Source of the DNA: Mycolicibacterium hodleri
Lineage (GTDB): Bacteria > Actinomycetota > Actinomycetes > Mycobacteriales > Mycobacteriaceae
Reading direction: 5' to 3'
Assembly (NCBI RefSeq): GCF_025822245.1
Contig: NZ_JACKTL010000026.1
Location: forward strand, 305,296 to 369,295
DNA length: 64,000 bases
The notes below the pieces were generated by a model. The model ran no database searches. It saw only the letters and a list, made by a program, of their open reading frames with translations, and had not been told where the DNA came from. Of the stretch, positions 32,089 through 39,962 are shown in pieces. Made by a program: the position numbers and the translations under genes. How positions within the stretch are numbered: the stretch's first letter is position 1; every line of letters begins with the position of its first letter.

Positions 32089-32426
32089 GAAAAGCTCCTG
32101 ACGACGCTAAGAGCCCGGAGTTGCACCCCGGTCGATGGTGTGGACGTGAACTACATTCCCTACTCCGTAGTGAACTCCGACCGCTGGCGGTGTGCTAGCC
32201 CAATTCGGCTCGACTCGTGCCCATTTCGACTTCATCGTGGATAGGCGGCATCTGAGGTGGTGTGCTCCTGCGCAGGCTGCGGCCCGTCTGTCACGGCCCA
32301 ATCTGCCGGGGCCGTATGGCTTGACGTCTTCCCAGCAGACTCCCAGCCTCAGGCCAGGGAGGCGATATTGAGGTGTGCGATATAGGATCGGGCGAGCGAC
32401 GAGCCCACTCGGAACTGGAGGTTGGG
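32089..32426. promoter_or_regulatory. Divergent promoter region between the tautomerase cluster and araC, with GTGAACT repeats
   Basis: No gene is visible. GTGAACT occurs twice in direct orientation, at 32146-32152 and 32170-32176 (24 bp apart), about 60-90 bp upstream of the tautomerase start. AraC-type regulators often bind direct repeats spaced by about two helix turns, so these are candidate half-sites; this is inference. Confidence 0.35.
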
Positions 32427-33488
32427 ATGCTCGATCACCCCTGTGAGCATGGAGTGCCCTCCAACGACCTTGCCGAAGAACTGTCAGCTCGTTCGTTCGG
32501 CGACGGCGCCAACGTGGGCCTGTGGCCCGGCTTGACGATCTACCGATACGTCGAGCCGACGGTGCCGAAATGGGATGAGATCCAATCGCTTTCGGTGTGT
32601 ATCGTCGCGCAGGGCCGCAAGGCCGTCACCGCCGATGGTCATCACTACCCATGCGACGAAGGCCAATATCTGCTGCTGAGAAGCGACCTGCACTTTCAGG
32701 TGCAGATCCTGGACGCAACGCCGGACAAACCGTTCCTCGCCTTCGTGCTGGAGATCGATCCGGCGGTGGTTCGTAGACTCTCGGAGGCGGTGGTCGGTGG
32801 TCGAGGCACGTCGGACCAATCGAGGTCTTCGACGGAGGGTCAGGATCAGGGGGTCGTGTCCGAACTCGACGCCGACCTCGGGGGTGCGGTACTCCGCTTC
32901 TTGAGGTCACTCGCAGCGGATTCGGACCGACGGGTGTTAGCGCCGCTGTATCAACACGAGCTGGTTTACCACATCTTGCAACGTGACCGGTCCTCTAAAC
33001 TGCTGTTGATGGCAGGCCAGCAGGAAGATGGGAATTCCGTTGCGGCGGCGTTGAACTACATCAACACGCACCTGTCCGAGCCACTGACGGTCGAGACCCT
33101 TGCCGGGCAGGTGAACCTCAGTTCGTCGGCGTTCTCACGAAGGTTTCGCGAACTTACCGGCAGATCGCCACGCCAGTTCGTCAAGGAGACCCGACTAGAG
33201 CGGGCGCGCGAACTGCTGTTCGAACGCCGACTGGGGGTCGGAGACGTTTCCGTCGCAGTCGGATACGCCAGCCAGTCGCACTTCACGACTGAATTTAGGG
33301 CGCGTTTCGGGACCCTTCCGCGCGACTACGCCGACGCAGAGGGACTGAGCCGCGATCTACGGCCGACCTGCAGCGCAGCAGACTCAAGCGGTGAACTCGG
33401 TCCCTCGAGAGCGAAGTCATCGGAGCAAAGGGCAGTGTCGTGTTGCGGAGCGCAACTCTCCGCGAGCGGGGCCAATTCCTCGCGGTGA
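32427..33488 (+). CDS. AraC-family transcriptional regulator
   Basis: 353 residues. The N-terminal half is an AraC_N-type cupin-like sensing domain ('SLSVCIVAQGRKAVTADGHHYPCDEGQYLLLRSDL'), and the C-terminal half holds two HTH motifs ('TVETLAGQVNLSSSAFSRRFRELTGRSPRQFVKETRLERARELL' and 'VGDVSVAVGYASQSHFTTEFRARFGTLPRDY'). GGAGG lies 5 bp before the ATG at 32427, better than the upstream frame start. The last ~45 residues are low-complexity. It is divergent from the tautomerase-SDR-gabD1-DinB-malic enzyme-fumC genes and is their likely activator. AraC_N regulators often sit next to SDR genes. Confidence 0.87.
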   Translation: MLDHPCEHGVPSNDLAEELSARSFGDGANVGLWPGLTIYRYVEPTVPKWDEIQSLSVCIVAQGRKAVTADGHHYPCDEGQYLLLRSDLHFQVQILDATPDKPFLAFVLEIDPAVVRRLSEAVVGGRGTSDQSRSSTEGQDQGVVSELDADLGGAVLRFLRSLAADSDRRVLAPLYQHELVYHILQRDRSSKLLLMAGQQEDGNSVAAALNYINTHLSEPLTVETLAGQVNLSSSAFSRRFRELTGRSPRQFVKETRLERARELLFERRLGVGDVSVAVGYASQSHFTTEFRARFGTLPRDYADAEGLSRDLRPTCSAADSSGELGPSRAKSSEQRAVSCCGAQLSASGANSSR

Positions 33489-33511
33489 CTCCGCCATCTT
33501 GCCTGAGCACG

Positions 33512-34366
33512 TCACGGGCTGGCGTCCTCGCCTGGCGTTACGACGATGGGGACCTGTAGGACACGCAGGATCCTGGCGGCGGTCGAACCGATGAACAACC
33601 GGCGAGGCGGGGCCAGTCGACTCGACCCGAGCATCAGCAGATCTCCGGGCTCCCAATCGAGTCCTTCGACGGCCGCCTCGACCGTGTCGCCGTCGGCCAC
33701 GACCGCAGTGACGGCGGCGCCCTCTGGCAGTGCTGCTCTTACGGATTCCAGTGTGGCGTGGGCATGTTCGCGAGCAGCCTCGACGCCCTTCTCGCCGTGT
33801 TCGTCGAGTGCCACCAGCGAGACCAGTCGTAGGGGTGCCCCGGTGGCCCGACTCATCTTTACCGCGGTGTCGAGTAACCGGGCCGCACCGGGGCGATCCC
33901 CGACCGCGCACGTGACGCTTCGGACGCGCTGTACGTCCGAGTGTCGGGTACCTCGCGGCGCCACCGCGACCGGCGCGGGTGCAGAGTGCAGCAGGTCGTC
34001 GACGAATGAGCCAAGTGCCAAGCTGCCCGCCAGGCCACCGCCGGATCCACCGACCACGAGGGCCTCGGCACCGAGCTTGAGTGCTTCGTCCCCAAGTGCT
34101 TGGGCGACCGACTCTCCGATGACCACTTCCGCCCCAGCCGTGACGTCCTCGGGCACCAGGCGCATCGCGTCGGCGAGCCATGCCGAGCCCTGGCCGGCGA
34201 GCACGTCGTGAAATCTGTCGGCCGTCACGCGAGGAGTGGTCACGTCGTCGGGCGACAGCACCATTCGCAGTTCCAGTTCGGCGCCAAGGGTGCGGGCGAG
34301 TCGAACGCCGAGTGACACTGCATCGGCCCCACCGGCGGTCGCGAGGTAGCCGACGACGAGCTTCAC
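33512..34366 (-). CDS. Universal stress protein, two tandem Usp domains
   Basis: 284 residues. Two Usp domains (about 1-140 and 145-284), each ending with a nucleotide-loop pattern: 'GGSGGGLAGSLALGSFVDDLLH' and 'LGSSRLAPPRRLFIGSTAARILR'. They match the G-x2-G-x9-G(S/T) ATP site. The start GTG (34366) overlaps the TGA of the upstream permease gene, so the stress protein is made together with the transporter and may modulate it; fusion or pairing of Usp domains with APC-type amino-acid permeases is known in other bacteria. Convergent with araC (23 bp between the stops). Confidence 0.85.
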   Translation of the reverse strand: MKLVVGYLATAGGADAVSLGVRLARTLGAELELRMVLSPDDVTTPRVTADRFHDVLAGQGSAWLADAMRLVPEDVTAGAEVVIGESVAQALGDEALKLGAEALVVGGSGGGLAGSLALGSFVDDLLHSAPAPVAVAPRGTRHSDVQRVRSVTCAVGDRPGAARLLDTAVKMSRATGAPLRLVSLVALDEHGEKGVEAAREHAHATLESVRAALPEGAAVTAVVADGDTVEAAVEGLDWEPGDLLMLGSSRLAPPRRLFIGSTAARILRVLQVPIVVTPGEDASP

Positions 34367-35781
34367 TTGTGTCCACCTGCCCTGCGGTGCTCGACGTGCT
34401 CGATTGGCGTGCCCTCCTCGGCCAGGGTCTCCTCTTCGATCCTCATCGTGAGCGGCTTGCGTAGCCCGCGGGTGACGTACACCAACAGCACGAGGCCGAC
34501 GACGAACCAAATTGCGCCGTAGAGAAGGGCATCGAAGTGCAGGTTGAGCCATAGCACCGCCGTCAGGGACATACCGATGATCGGCAGCACGATGTTGGTG
34601 AAGATCTCCACCGGTGTGCGCCGCTTCTTCAAGTGCACGGCGAAGTACAGCAGAACGGTCAGGTTGACGACGGTGAAGGCGATGAGGGCGCCGAAATTGA
34701 TCATTGCCGAGACGAATTCGAGCGTGAACCTGAATGCCAGCAACGACACGGCGCCGACGATCAGCACGGCGTGCAACGGGGTGAGAAACCGCGGATGGAT
34801 GTAGGACAGGAAACGCGGGATGCGCCCCGTCTGATTGCGAGCCATCACGTAGATCATCCGGGAGACGCTGGCGTGCGAGGACAGGCTCGAAGCGAACATG
34901 GCCGCCAGCGCAGCCGAGACGAACAGAATCTTGAAGAAGTCGCCGCCTACCTTCAGCGCGAGCTCGGGCAGGGTGTCGTCGGTGACCTCGAACCCGTCGA
35001 GCGTGGGGAAGGCGCTCTGGGCGAACCATGCCCCAAGCAGGAAGATGGCGCCGCCGATCAGGAGGGCCAGGACGATGGCCTTGGGGACGGTATTCGGTGT
35101 CTTGGCCTCTTCGCTGTACATCGTGATCGCGTCGAACCCGATGAACGAGAAGCACACGACGGTGGCGCCCGCGATGACTGCCTGCATGTCGACACCGGCG
35201 TGATACAGCGGTTGCAGCGTCAGTGCGGTGCCCTGACCCAAGCCACGCGTCAACGAGATGTACGTCAAGACGACGAACACACCGATGAGCACGGTTTGGA
35301 AGACGACGAGCACTCCGTTGATGTTCGACGTGCCCTTGATGCTCCAGCAGTTGAGCGCGGTGACGATCGCCACGTAGACGAGGACGAAGATCCAGGACGG
35401 AGCGTCGGGGAAGAACGACTCGAAGTAGATTCGGCCGATGACTGCGTTGACCATCGGCAACAACAGGTAGTCGAGCAACGAGGACCACCCGACGAGGAAG
35501 CCGACGTTGGGGTGGATGACCTCCGATGCATACGTGAAGGCCGACCCCGCCGAGGGGAAGACGCGGGTCATCCGTCCATAGCTGAGCGCGGTGAACACCA
35601 TGGCGACGAGCGCGACGATGTAGGCGAGCGGAACGACGCCGTCCGTCTCCTCCGACACGATGCCGAACGTGTCGAAGACGGTCATGGGGGTCATGTAGCC
35701 GAGGCCGAGGCCGACGATGGCCCAAAGCCCGAGTGATCGCGATAGGTGAGACGTGGCGGCTGGTGCCGTGTTCTGTTGCAC
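34363..35781 (-). CDS. APC-superfamily amine importer, PuuP-like
   Basis: 472 residues with about twelve helices. The N-terminal region 'GLGYMTPMTVFDTFGIVSEE' followed by 'FPSAGSAFTYASEVIHPNVG' and 'GWSSLLDYLLLPM' resembles the E. coli putrescine importer PuuP closely in order and wording; conserved 'SFIGFDAITMYSEEAKTP' is the usual APC motif. The substrate is therefore probably putrescine or a related amine (inference). GAAAGG precedes the GTG at 35781. Putrescine degradation passes through GABA and succinic semialdehyde, the substrate of the GabD1-like enzyme 4 kb away, which makes a functional link plausible. Confidence 0.82.
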   Translation of the reverse strand: MQQNTAPAATSHLSRSLGLWAIVGLGLGYMTPMTVFDTFGIVSEETDGVVPLAYIVALVAMVFTALSYGRMTRVFPSAGSAFTYASEVIHPNVGFLVGWSSLLDYLLLPMVNAVIGRIYFESFFPDAPSWIFVLVYVAIVTALNCWSIKGTSNINGVLVVFQTVLIGVFVVLTYISLTRGLGQGTALTLQPLYHAGVDMQAVIAGATVVCFSFIGFDAITMYSEEAKTPNTVPKAIVLALLIGGAIFLLGAWFAQSAFPTLDGFEVTDDTLPELALKVGGDFFKILFVSAALAAMFASSLSSHASVSRMIYVMARNQTGRIPRFLSYIHPRFLTPLHAVLIVGAVSLLAFRFTLEFVSAMINFGALIAFTVVNLTVLLYFAVHLKKRRTPVEIFTNIVLPIIGMSLTAVLWLNLHFDALLYGAIWFVVGLVLLVYVTRGLRKPLTMRIEEETLAEEGTPIEHVEHRRAGGHK

Positions 35782-36122
35782 GCGATAACCTTTCGTCGAC
35801 CGTCGAGAGAATCCCACGTCGCCCTCGGGGTGGCAGTCGGATTCCCAGACGGACACCCTATCCACTCGGGGGCGCTGGCCGAACGTTTCGGACCACATTT
35901 TGGACCGCGAGACAACACGAACCTCTTCTCGCTGGCGCCCGAAGAACGCCCCCAGTCCTTCGGCGAGCCGATGGCGTGAAGGAGTGACCGAGGATTGACG
36001 CGCGGTGGAACGGTGCGCCCGAGGCAGCGAGGAGGAACGGACACCTCGGACGCCGACGCGGCGGATCGGTGGATTCCGCGCGGTGCGGACGGGTTGGCAC
36101 CGCCAGGCGAGACTAGCGCTTG
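35782..36122. other. 341-bp gene-free upstream region of the permease gene
   Basis: Lies between the end of the GlxA-type regulator gene and the start of the permease, both leftward. No convincing gene or strong symmetric operator is visible. It must hold the promoter of the permease-Usp pair. Confidence 0.4.
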
Positions 36123-37172
36123 CTAACTCGCGCTTCGGTCGACACCCGTTGTGCGGAAACGGCTTCGGTAGGTCCCCGGTGAGACACCGAGATTGCGACG
36201 GAAGGTGCGCCGCATGGTGTCCGGCCCGCCGAAGCCCGCGCGCCGGGCGATGGCTTCCTGGCTGTGGTCGCCGGTCGCCAACATCACCTTGGCCGCCTCC
36301 AGGCGCGCCTGCTCGACGAACCTGGCGGGTGTCATGCCCACCTGGTCGCCGAACATCCGTGCCAGGTGCCGCTCGCTGACCGCCGCCTGCGCGGCGAGGA
36401 CCGCAACTGAGTGGTCCGCGCCCGGATCGGCGACGATGGCGTCGAGGATCTCCCGCAGGCCCGTGCTCACCGGCAGCGCCGACTGGGCCCACACGCTGAA
36501 CTGGGCCTGTCCGCCCGGTCGCTGAAGGAAGACGACCATCCACCGCGCGACGCGCCGGGCGACGGCAGGACCGTAGTCGGTCTCCACCAAGGCCAGTGCC
36601 AGGTCGATTCCCGCGCTGATGCCTGCGCCGGTGATGAAGGGGCCATCCTGGACGAACAGCGAGTCGGGGTCGACCTTCACCCGTGGGTACCTGCGGGCCA
36701 GGGCCTGGCAATGCGCCCAGTGCGTGGTGGCCCGGCGATCGTCCAGCAATCCGACGGCGGCCAGCACGAAGGCGCCGGTGCATACCGACGCGATCCTGCG
36801 CGACCGTGGAGCGAGCGCGCGCACCATCGCGAGTGCGGGCTCGACGGCGTCCGGCGTCGTCTCCTCGGGAATGTCGTGCTCACCCGGGGTGAAGGTGAAG
36901 TCCGCGGGCACCCCGCCGGGAACGATCAACGTGTCGATCTCTTCGGGCGCCTCTGCCAAGGAGAGGTCGACGTGAAGTGACGCGTACGCGGTGGTGGCGA
37001 CGGAGTCACCGGTCGGTGAGACCAGGAGGACCCGGTAGTGCGCACCAAAGTCGTTGGCACGCGCGAAGATCTCCAACGGCGCCGCGACGTCCTGCAGCGT
37101 CACCTTGTCGTAGAGCGCGAAGACGACCGTCCTGGGCGTTTCTCCGTCGGGATGTCCGGAATCGTCGGCCAT
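36123..37172 (-). CDS. GlxA-type regulator (DJ-1/PfpI domain plus AraC HTH)
   Basis: 349 residues. The N-terminal DJ-1/PfpI domain (about 12-190) contains 'VVFALYDKVTLQDVAAPLEIFARAN', 'DTLIVPGG' and the nucleophile-elbow 'RRIASVCTGAFVLAAVGLL' with the Cys in place. The C-terminal AraC domain (about 230-345) contains 'LAAQAAVSERHLARMFGDQVGMTPARFVEQARLEAAKVML' and 'QEAIARRAGFGGPDTMRRTFRRNLGVSPGTYR'. The ATG at 37172 follows AGGA. The gene is divergent from the nitrile hydratase operon, so it is the obvious candidate regulator. DJ-1/PfpI proteins include isonitrile hydratase, so a nitrile-like ligand is conceivable but speculative. Confidence 0.87.
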   Translation of the reverse strand: MADDSGHPDGETPRTVVFALYDKVTLQDVAAPLEIFARANDFGAHYRVLLVSPTGDSVATTAYASLHVDLSLAEAPEEIDTLIVPGGVPADFTFTPGEHDIPEETTPDAVEPALAMVRALAPRSRRIASVCTGAFVLAAVGLLDDRRATTHWAHCQALARRYPRVKVDPDSLFVQDGPFITGAGISAGIDLALALVETDYGPAVARRVARWMVVFLQRPGGQAQFSVWAQSALPVSTGLREILDAIVADPGADHSVAVLAAQAAVSERHLARMFGDQVGMTPARFVEQARLEAAKVMLATGDHSQEAIARRAGFGGPDTMRRTFRRNLGVSPGTYRSRFRTTGVDRSAS

Positions 37173-37232
37173 GTGTCCTGTCCTGCCCTTTCCGCCTGCC
37201 CGGTCAGGCCCGAGACTCATCTGCACAGGTCA

Positions 37233-37260
37233 ATGTCGATCTGGGAGAAGCGATCGACAT
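37233..37260. promoter_or_regulatory. Inverted repeat upstream of the GlxA-type regulator
   Basis: ATGTCGATC at 37233-37241 and its exact reverse complement GATCGACAT at 37252-37260, with a 10-bp spacer. The arms lie 61-88 bp upstream of the regulator ATG (37172). A candidate operator for the regulator itself. Confidence 0.45.
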
Positions 37261-37375
37261 CCACCGGAATCCGAGCCACCGCAACATCGTTCGGGCACTG
37301 CGAGCGTCGGATCAAACTAGCGGACTCGTGTTACCGCGACGTTGCGATCAGTCGGCTCTTTCCCGCCAACCCCGC

Positions 37376-37393
37376 GTCGTCGACGTCGACGAC
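37376..37393. promoter_or_regulatory. 18-bp perfect palindrome upstream of the nitrile hydratase operon
   Basis: GTCGTCGACGTCGACGAC equals its reverse complement; it is 70 bp before the GTG at 37463. GTCGAC-rich runs are common by chance in such high-GC DNA, so the symmetry is suggestive only. Confidence 0.3.
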
Positions 37394-37462
37394 ACCCCAA
37401 GTTCGGTGTGCCTGACGACAGTCCCCGGGGCTGACACCGCACCATCGTCGAAGGAAGCACGT

Positions 37463-37975
37463 GTGTCCGAAAAGAATGCTCTGACAATCAGTATCGGCGT
37501 CCTCGGCGCCGTCGCGGTATGGCTGACGGCCGAGGTCGTCCAAGTGCCCGTCTGGGTGGTGTTCATCGCCTGGGCGTCGTTCTTCATTCTCGGCGGCGGC
37601 CCACGGGGATTGCTTCAATCGGCGGCAAGCAACCTGACCGGCATCGTGATCGCGTCGGTGTGCCTCCTCGTCGCCCAGCAGGCGGAGCTGGGGGTGTGGC
37701 TCACCGGCGTCGTCGTCGGTCTCGGGAGCGCACTGATGGTGGCGGTGTCGCGCGTGCCGCTGCTCGCCGCGATCCCCGCGATCGTGTGGGGCTTCGCGTC
37801 GACGGTGGGCACCAGCGCGGTCACCGGCAGGGACGTCCTCTACGCCGACTCCGTGGGCAATCCCGTCCTGATGGTTGCGACCGCGATGCTCCTCGGCGGT
37901 CTGTTCGGCATTGCGTCGGAGACCTTCGCGAACCTGATCACCACCCGGACCGAGAGTAGGGAAGCCACGGCATGA
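37463..37975 (+). CDS. DUF1097-type membrane protein, first gene of the nitrile hydratase operon
   Basis: 170 residues with five hydrophobic helices. It follows the DUF1097 (YcdZ-like) layout: 'VPVWVVFIAWASFFILGGGPRGLLQSAASNLTGIV' near residue 30-65 and 'VPLLAAIPAIVWGFASTVGT' later. Members are uncharacterised inner-membrane proteins, sometimes suggested to be channels. AAGGA lies just upstream of the GTG at 37463. The TGA overlaps the ATG of the nitrile hydratase beta gene, so it is tightly tied to this operon. A role as permease for a nitrile, amide or acid is a reasonable guess but not shown. Confidence 0.7.
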   Translation: MSEKNALTISIGVLGAVAVWLTAEVVQVPVWVVFIAWASFFILGGGPRGLLQSAASNLTGIVIASVCLLVAQQAELGVWLTGVVVGLGSALMVAVSRVPLLAAIPAIVWGFASTVGTSAVTGRDVLYADSVGNPVLMVATAMLLGGLFGIASETFANLITTRTESREATA

Positions 37976-38733
37976 AGCTCCAACACAACCTGGGAGGGCT
38001 CGAGGGGCTCGGGCCCGTCGACTTCGAGAAGAACGTCTTCGTCGAAGAGTGGGAGAAGCGCATCTTCGGCATCCACACCGCGCTGATGGGTCTCAGTGAC
38101 TCACTGCGACAAGCCCTTCCGGGCTACGACTTGGACGCGGCCGGCACCTCGTTCCGGACCACCTGGACCTGGGCGGACCTTCGCAAAGGCGCCGAGGCGA
38201 TGAATCCGTTCGACTACTTCAAGTACCGCTACTACGAGAAGTGGCTCGGCGGCATCAGCGCCTACTGTGTCGAGCAGGGCTACCTCACCGCCGACGAGCT
38301 CTCCTCGGCGATCGGAGAATTCCGTAGTCAGGCCGACGCGCTGCTCCCCGACGGCGTCGATGCCATCGACGAGCAGGTGATTCGCTATCTGCGCGAGGGT
38401 GATTCACCGCGGCGCGGCCCCGCGACACCGGAGTTCTCGGTGGGCGACACCGTGCTGATCGCCAATCCGCCCACGGGTGACCACACCCGGCTCCCCGGCT
38501 ATCTGCGGGGACATCGGGGCGTCGTCGAATCCGTCGCCGAGGGCAACTACGCGTACTTCTGTTCGACAGGTGCCGACGGTCTCGGGGACCCGGTGCCGGT
38601 GTACGTCGTCCGCTTCGACGCCGTCGACCTCTGGGGCGCCACGGCGGAGGGTCACCCCAGCCCGTTGTACGCCGAGCTCTACGAGCCGTATCTGACCGCC
38701 GTCACCAACGCCGAGGAGGCACCCACATCATGA
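37972..38733 (+). CDS. nthB: Nitrile hydratase, beta subunit
   Basis: 253 residues. Typical N-terminal part 'HNLGGLEGLGPVDFEKN' and 'EWEKRIFGIHTALMG', followed by 'NPFDYFKYRYYEKWLGGIS', and a C-terminal SH3-like barrel beginning 'FSVGDTVLIANPP' with 'HTRLPGYLRGHRGVVESV'. The beta subunit packs against alpha and forms part of the active-site channel. Enzyme reaction: nitrile plus water to amide. Gene order beta-alpha-activator is that of cobalt-type enzymes such as the Rhodococcus H-type. It overlaps the genes on both sides by ATGA. Confidence 0.92.
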   Translation: MKLQHNLGGLEGLGPVDFEKNVFVEEWEKRIFGIHTALMGLSDSLRQALPGYDLDAAGTSFRTTWTWADLRKGAEAMNPFDYFKYRYYEKWLGGISAYCVEQGYLTADELSSAIGEFRSQADALLPDGVDAIDEQVIRYLREGDSPRRGPATPEFSVGDTVLIANPPTGDHTRLPGYLRGHRGVVESVAEGNYAYFCSTGADGLGDPVPVYVVRFDAVDLWGATAEGHPSPLYAELYEPYLTAVTNAEEAPTS

Positions 38734-39371
38734 CCGATCGATTCGACTATCCGCCGGATCGCGAAAGCGAGAGCGCGGCGAAGGTTCAAGCGCTGGAGGC
38801 ACTCTTGATCGAGAAGGGCGTCATCACGCCCACCACGGTCGACAAGGTGCTCGGCTACTTCGAGTCGGAGATGACGCCGCTGAACGGTCAGAAGATCGTC
38901 GCCAGGGCGTGGGTCGACCCCGAGTTCGCCGAGCTGCTGGCGCGCGACGCACCCGCGGCCATCGCACAGCTCGACCTCCCCGACGGGATGGCGGGCGCGG
39001 AAGGGGAGCACATCGCCGCGGTGGTCAACGAGCCCGGAGTACACAACCTCGTCATCTGCACGCTGTGCTCGTGCTTCCCGTGGCCGGTGCTCGGGCTGCC
39101 GCCCTACTGGTACAAGGATCCGGTCTTCAGGGCCAGGGCGGCGCGGGAACCACGGGCCGTCCTCACCGAACTCGGGGTGCCCCTGGACGAGGACACCGAG
39201 GTCCGCATCTGGGATTCCAGCGGCCACTCACGATGGTTCGTCGTCCCCAGCCGACCCGAGGGGACCGACGGTTGGTCCGAGCAGCAGCTCGCCGAACTCG
39301 TCACCACCGAGGCCATGATCGGTGTGGCCGTCGTCGAACCCCCCGCTGTCACCGTGGGGAGCAACGCATGA
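38730..39371 (+). CDS. nthA: Nitrile hydratase, alpha subunit (cobalt type)
   Basis: 213 residues. The metal-binding claw is 'ICTLCSCFPW', with Cys110, Cys113, Ser114 and Cys115. Threonine in C-T-L-C-S-C marks the cobalt type; iron enzymes have serine at that place. The following 'PVLGLPPYWYKDPVFRARAAREPRAVLTE' and 'VRIWDSSGHSRWFVVPSRPEGTDGWSE' are standard. In active enzyme two of the cysteines are oxidised to sulfinic and sulfenic acid. FPW instead of the more usual YPW after the claw is a minor variant. Neighbouring genes supply an activator and a cobalt transporter, in agreement with the predicted metal. Confidence 0.93.
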   Translation: MTDRFDYPPDRESESAAKVQALEALLIEKGVITPTTVDKVLGYFESEMTPLNGQKIVARAWVDPEFAELLARDAPAAIAQLDLPDGMAGAEGEHIAAVVNEPGVHNLVICTLCSCFPWPVLGLPPYWYKDPVFRARAAREPRAVLTELGVPLDEDTEVRIWDSSGHSRWFVVPSRPEGTDGWSEQQLAELVTTEAMIGVAVVEPPAVTVGSNA

Positions 39372-39718
39372 CCACCAGCGACGTCGAATACGACGAGACG
39401 GGCAAGGTCCGCTTCCACGACAGCTGCGTGACCGACACGAATCAGCCCACCTTCCAGGCGGAATGGCAGCGGCGCGCATTCGGTCTGGCGGTGGCGCTGT
39501 CGGAGTTCGACCACTACGACTGGGACGACTTTCAGGGCGAACTGATCAAGGCCATCGGCGCGTGGGAGACGCAGGACGACGCCTCGGCGTCCTGGGAGTA
39601 CTACGACCACTGGGTGGCGGCGCTGCAGCGCGTGGTCGACGACCACGGCCTGCTCGCCGACGGCTACGTCGGTCCCCGGGAACGGGACCATCAGCTCGAC
39701 CACGACCACGACCACTAA
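39368..39718 (+). CDS. Nitrile hydratase activator / accessory protein
   Basis: 116 residues related to the N-terminal half of nitrile hydratase beta subunits ('PTFQAEWQRRAFGLAVALSE', 'WDDFQGELIKAIGAWE', 'YYDHWVAALQRVVDDHGLL'), which is how the P14K/NhlE-type cobalt-insertion chaperones look. The C-terminus 'RDHQLDHDHDH' is histidine/aspartate-rich and could hold cobalt before transfer. The ATG overlaps the alpha stop. In characterised systems this protein exchanges with a preformed alpha subunit to insert cobalt; the same job is inferred here. Confidence 0.85.
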   Translation: MTTSDVEYDETGKVRFHDSCVTDTNQPTFQAEWQRRAFGLAVALSEFDHYDWDDFQGELIKAIGAWETQDDASASWEYYDHWVAALQRVVDDHGLLADGYVGPRERDHQLDHDHDH

Positions 39719-39732
39719 CGAATCGAGAAGCC

Positions 39733-39945
39733 ATGTCGCACAGCACTGTCCTGACCACGGGAGTCGAGATCCCGTCACTTCCCCTGGGCAAGATCGCACC
39801 ATGGGCCGTCCTCTACGGGCTGGTCGCGATCCTCGCCCTGTACTTCGTCAGCACCGAACAGGGGGCGCTGTCGATGTTCTCGGGCACCGAGATCCACGAA
39901 TGGGTGCACGACGCCAGGCACCTTCTCGGCTACCCGTGCCACTAG
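39733..39945 (+). CDS. cbtB: CbtB-family cobalt transporter small subunit
   Basis: Seventy residues: one transmembrane helix (about 22-42, 'IAPWAVLYGLVAILALYFVS') and a C-terminal 'HEWVHDARHLLGYPCH' with three histidines and a cysteine, the signature of CbtB proteins. It lies 14 bp after the activator stop and 17 bp before cbtA. CbtAB is a predicted cobalt uptake system usually linked to cobalamin genes. No cobalamin riboswitch is visible upstream, and its location here points to cobalt supply for nitrile hydratase. Confidence 0.88.
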   Translation: MSHSTVLTTGVEIPSLPLGKIAPWAVLYGLVAILALYFVSTEQGALSMFSGTEIHEWVHDARHLLGYPCH

Positions 39946-39962
39946 AGCGCGCAGGAGCAGAC

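Noticed and set aside
37173..37462. Cobalamin riboswitch upstream of the nitrile hydratase-CbtAB operon
   Set aside because: No recognisable B12 box or the expected multi-stem fold; CbtAB is often riboswitch-controlled, so I looked for it, but only inverted repeats are visible.
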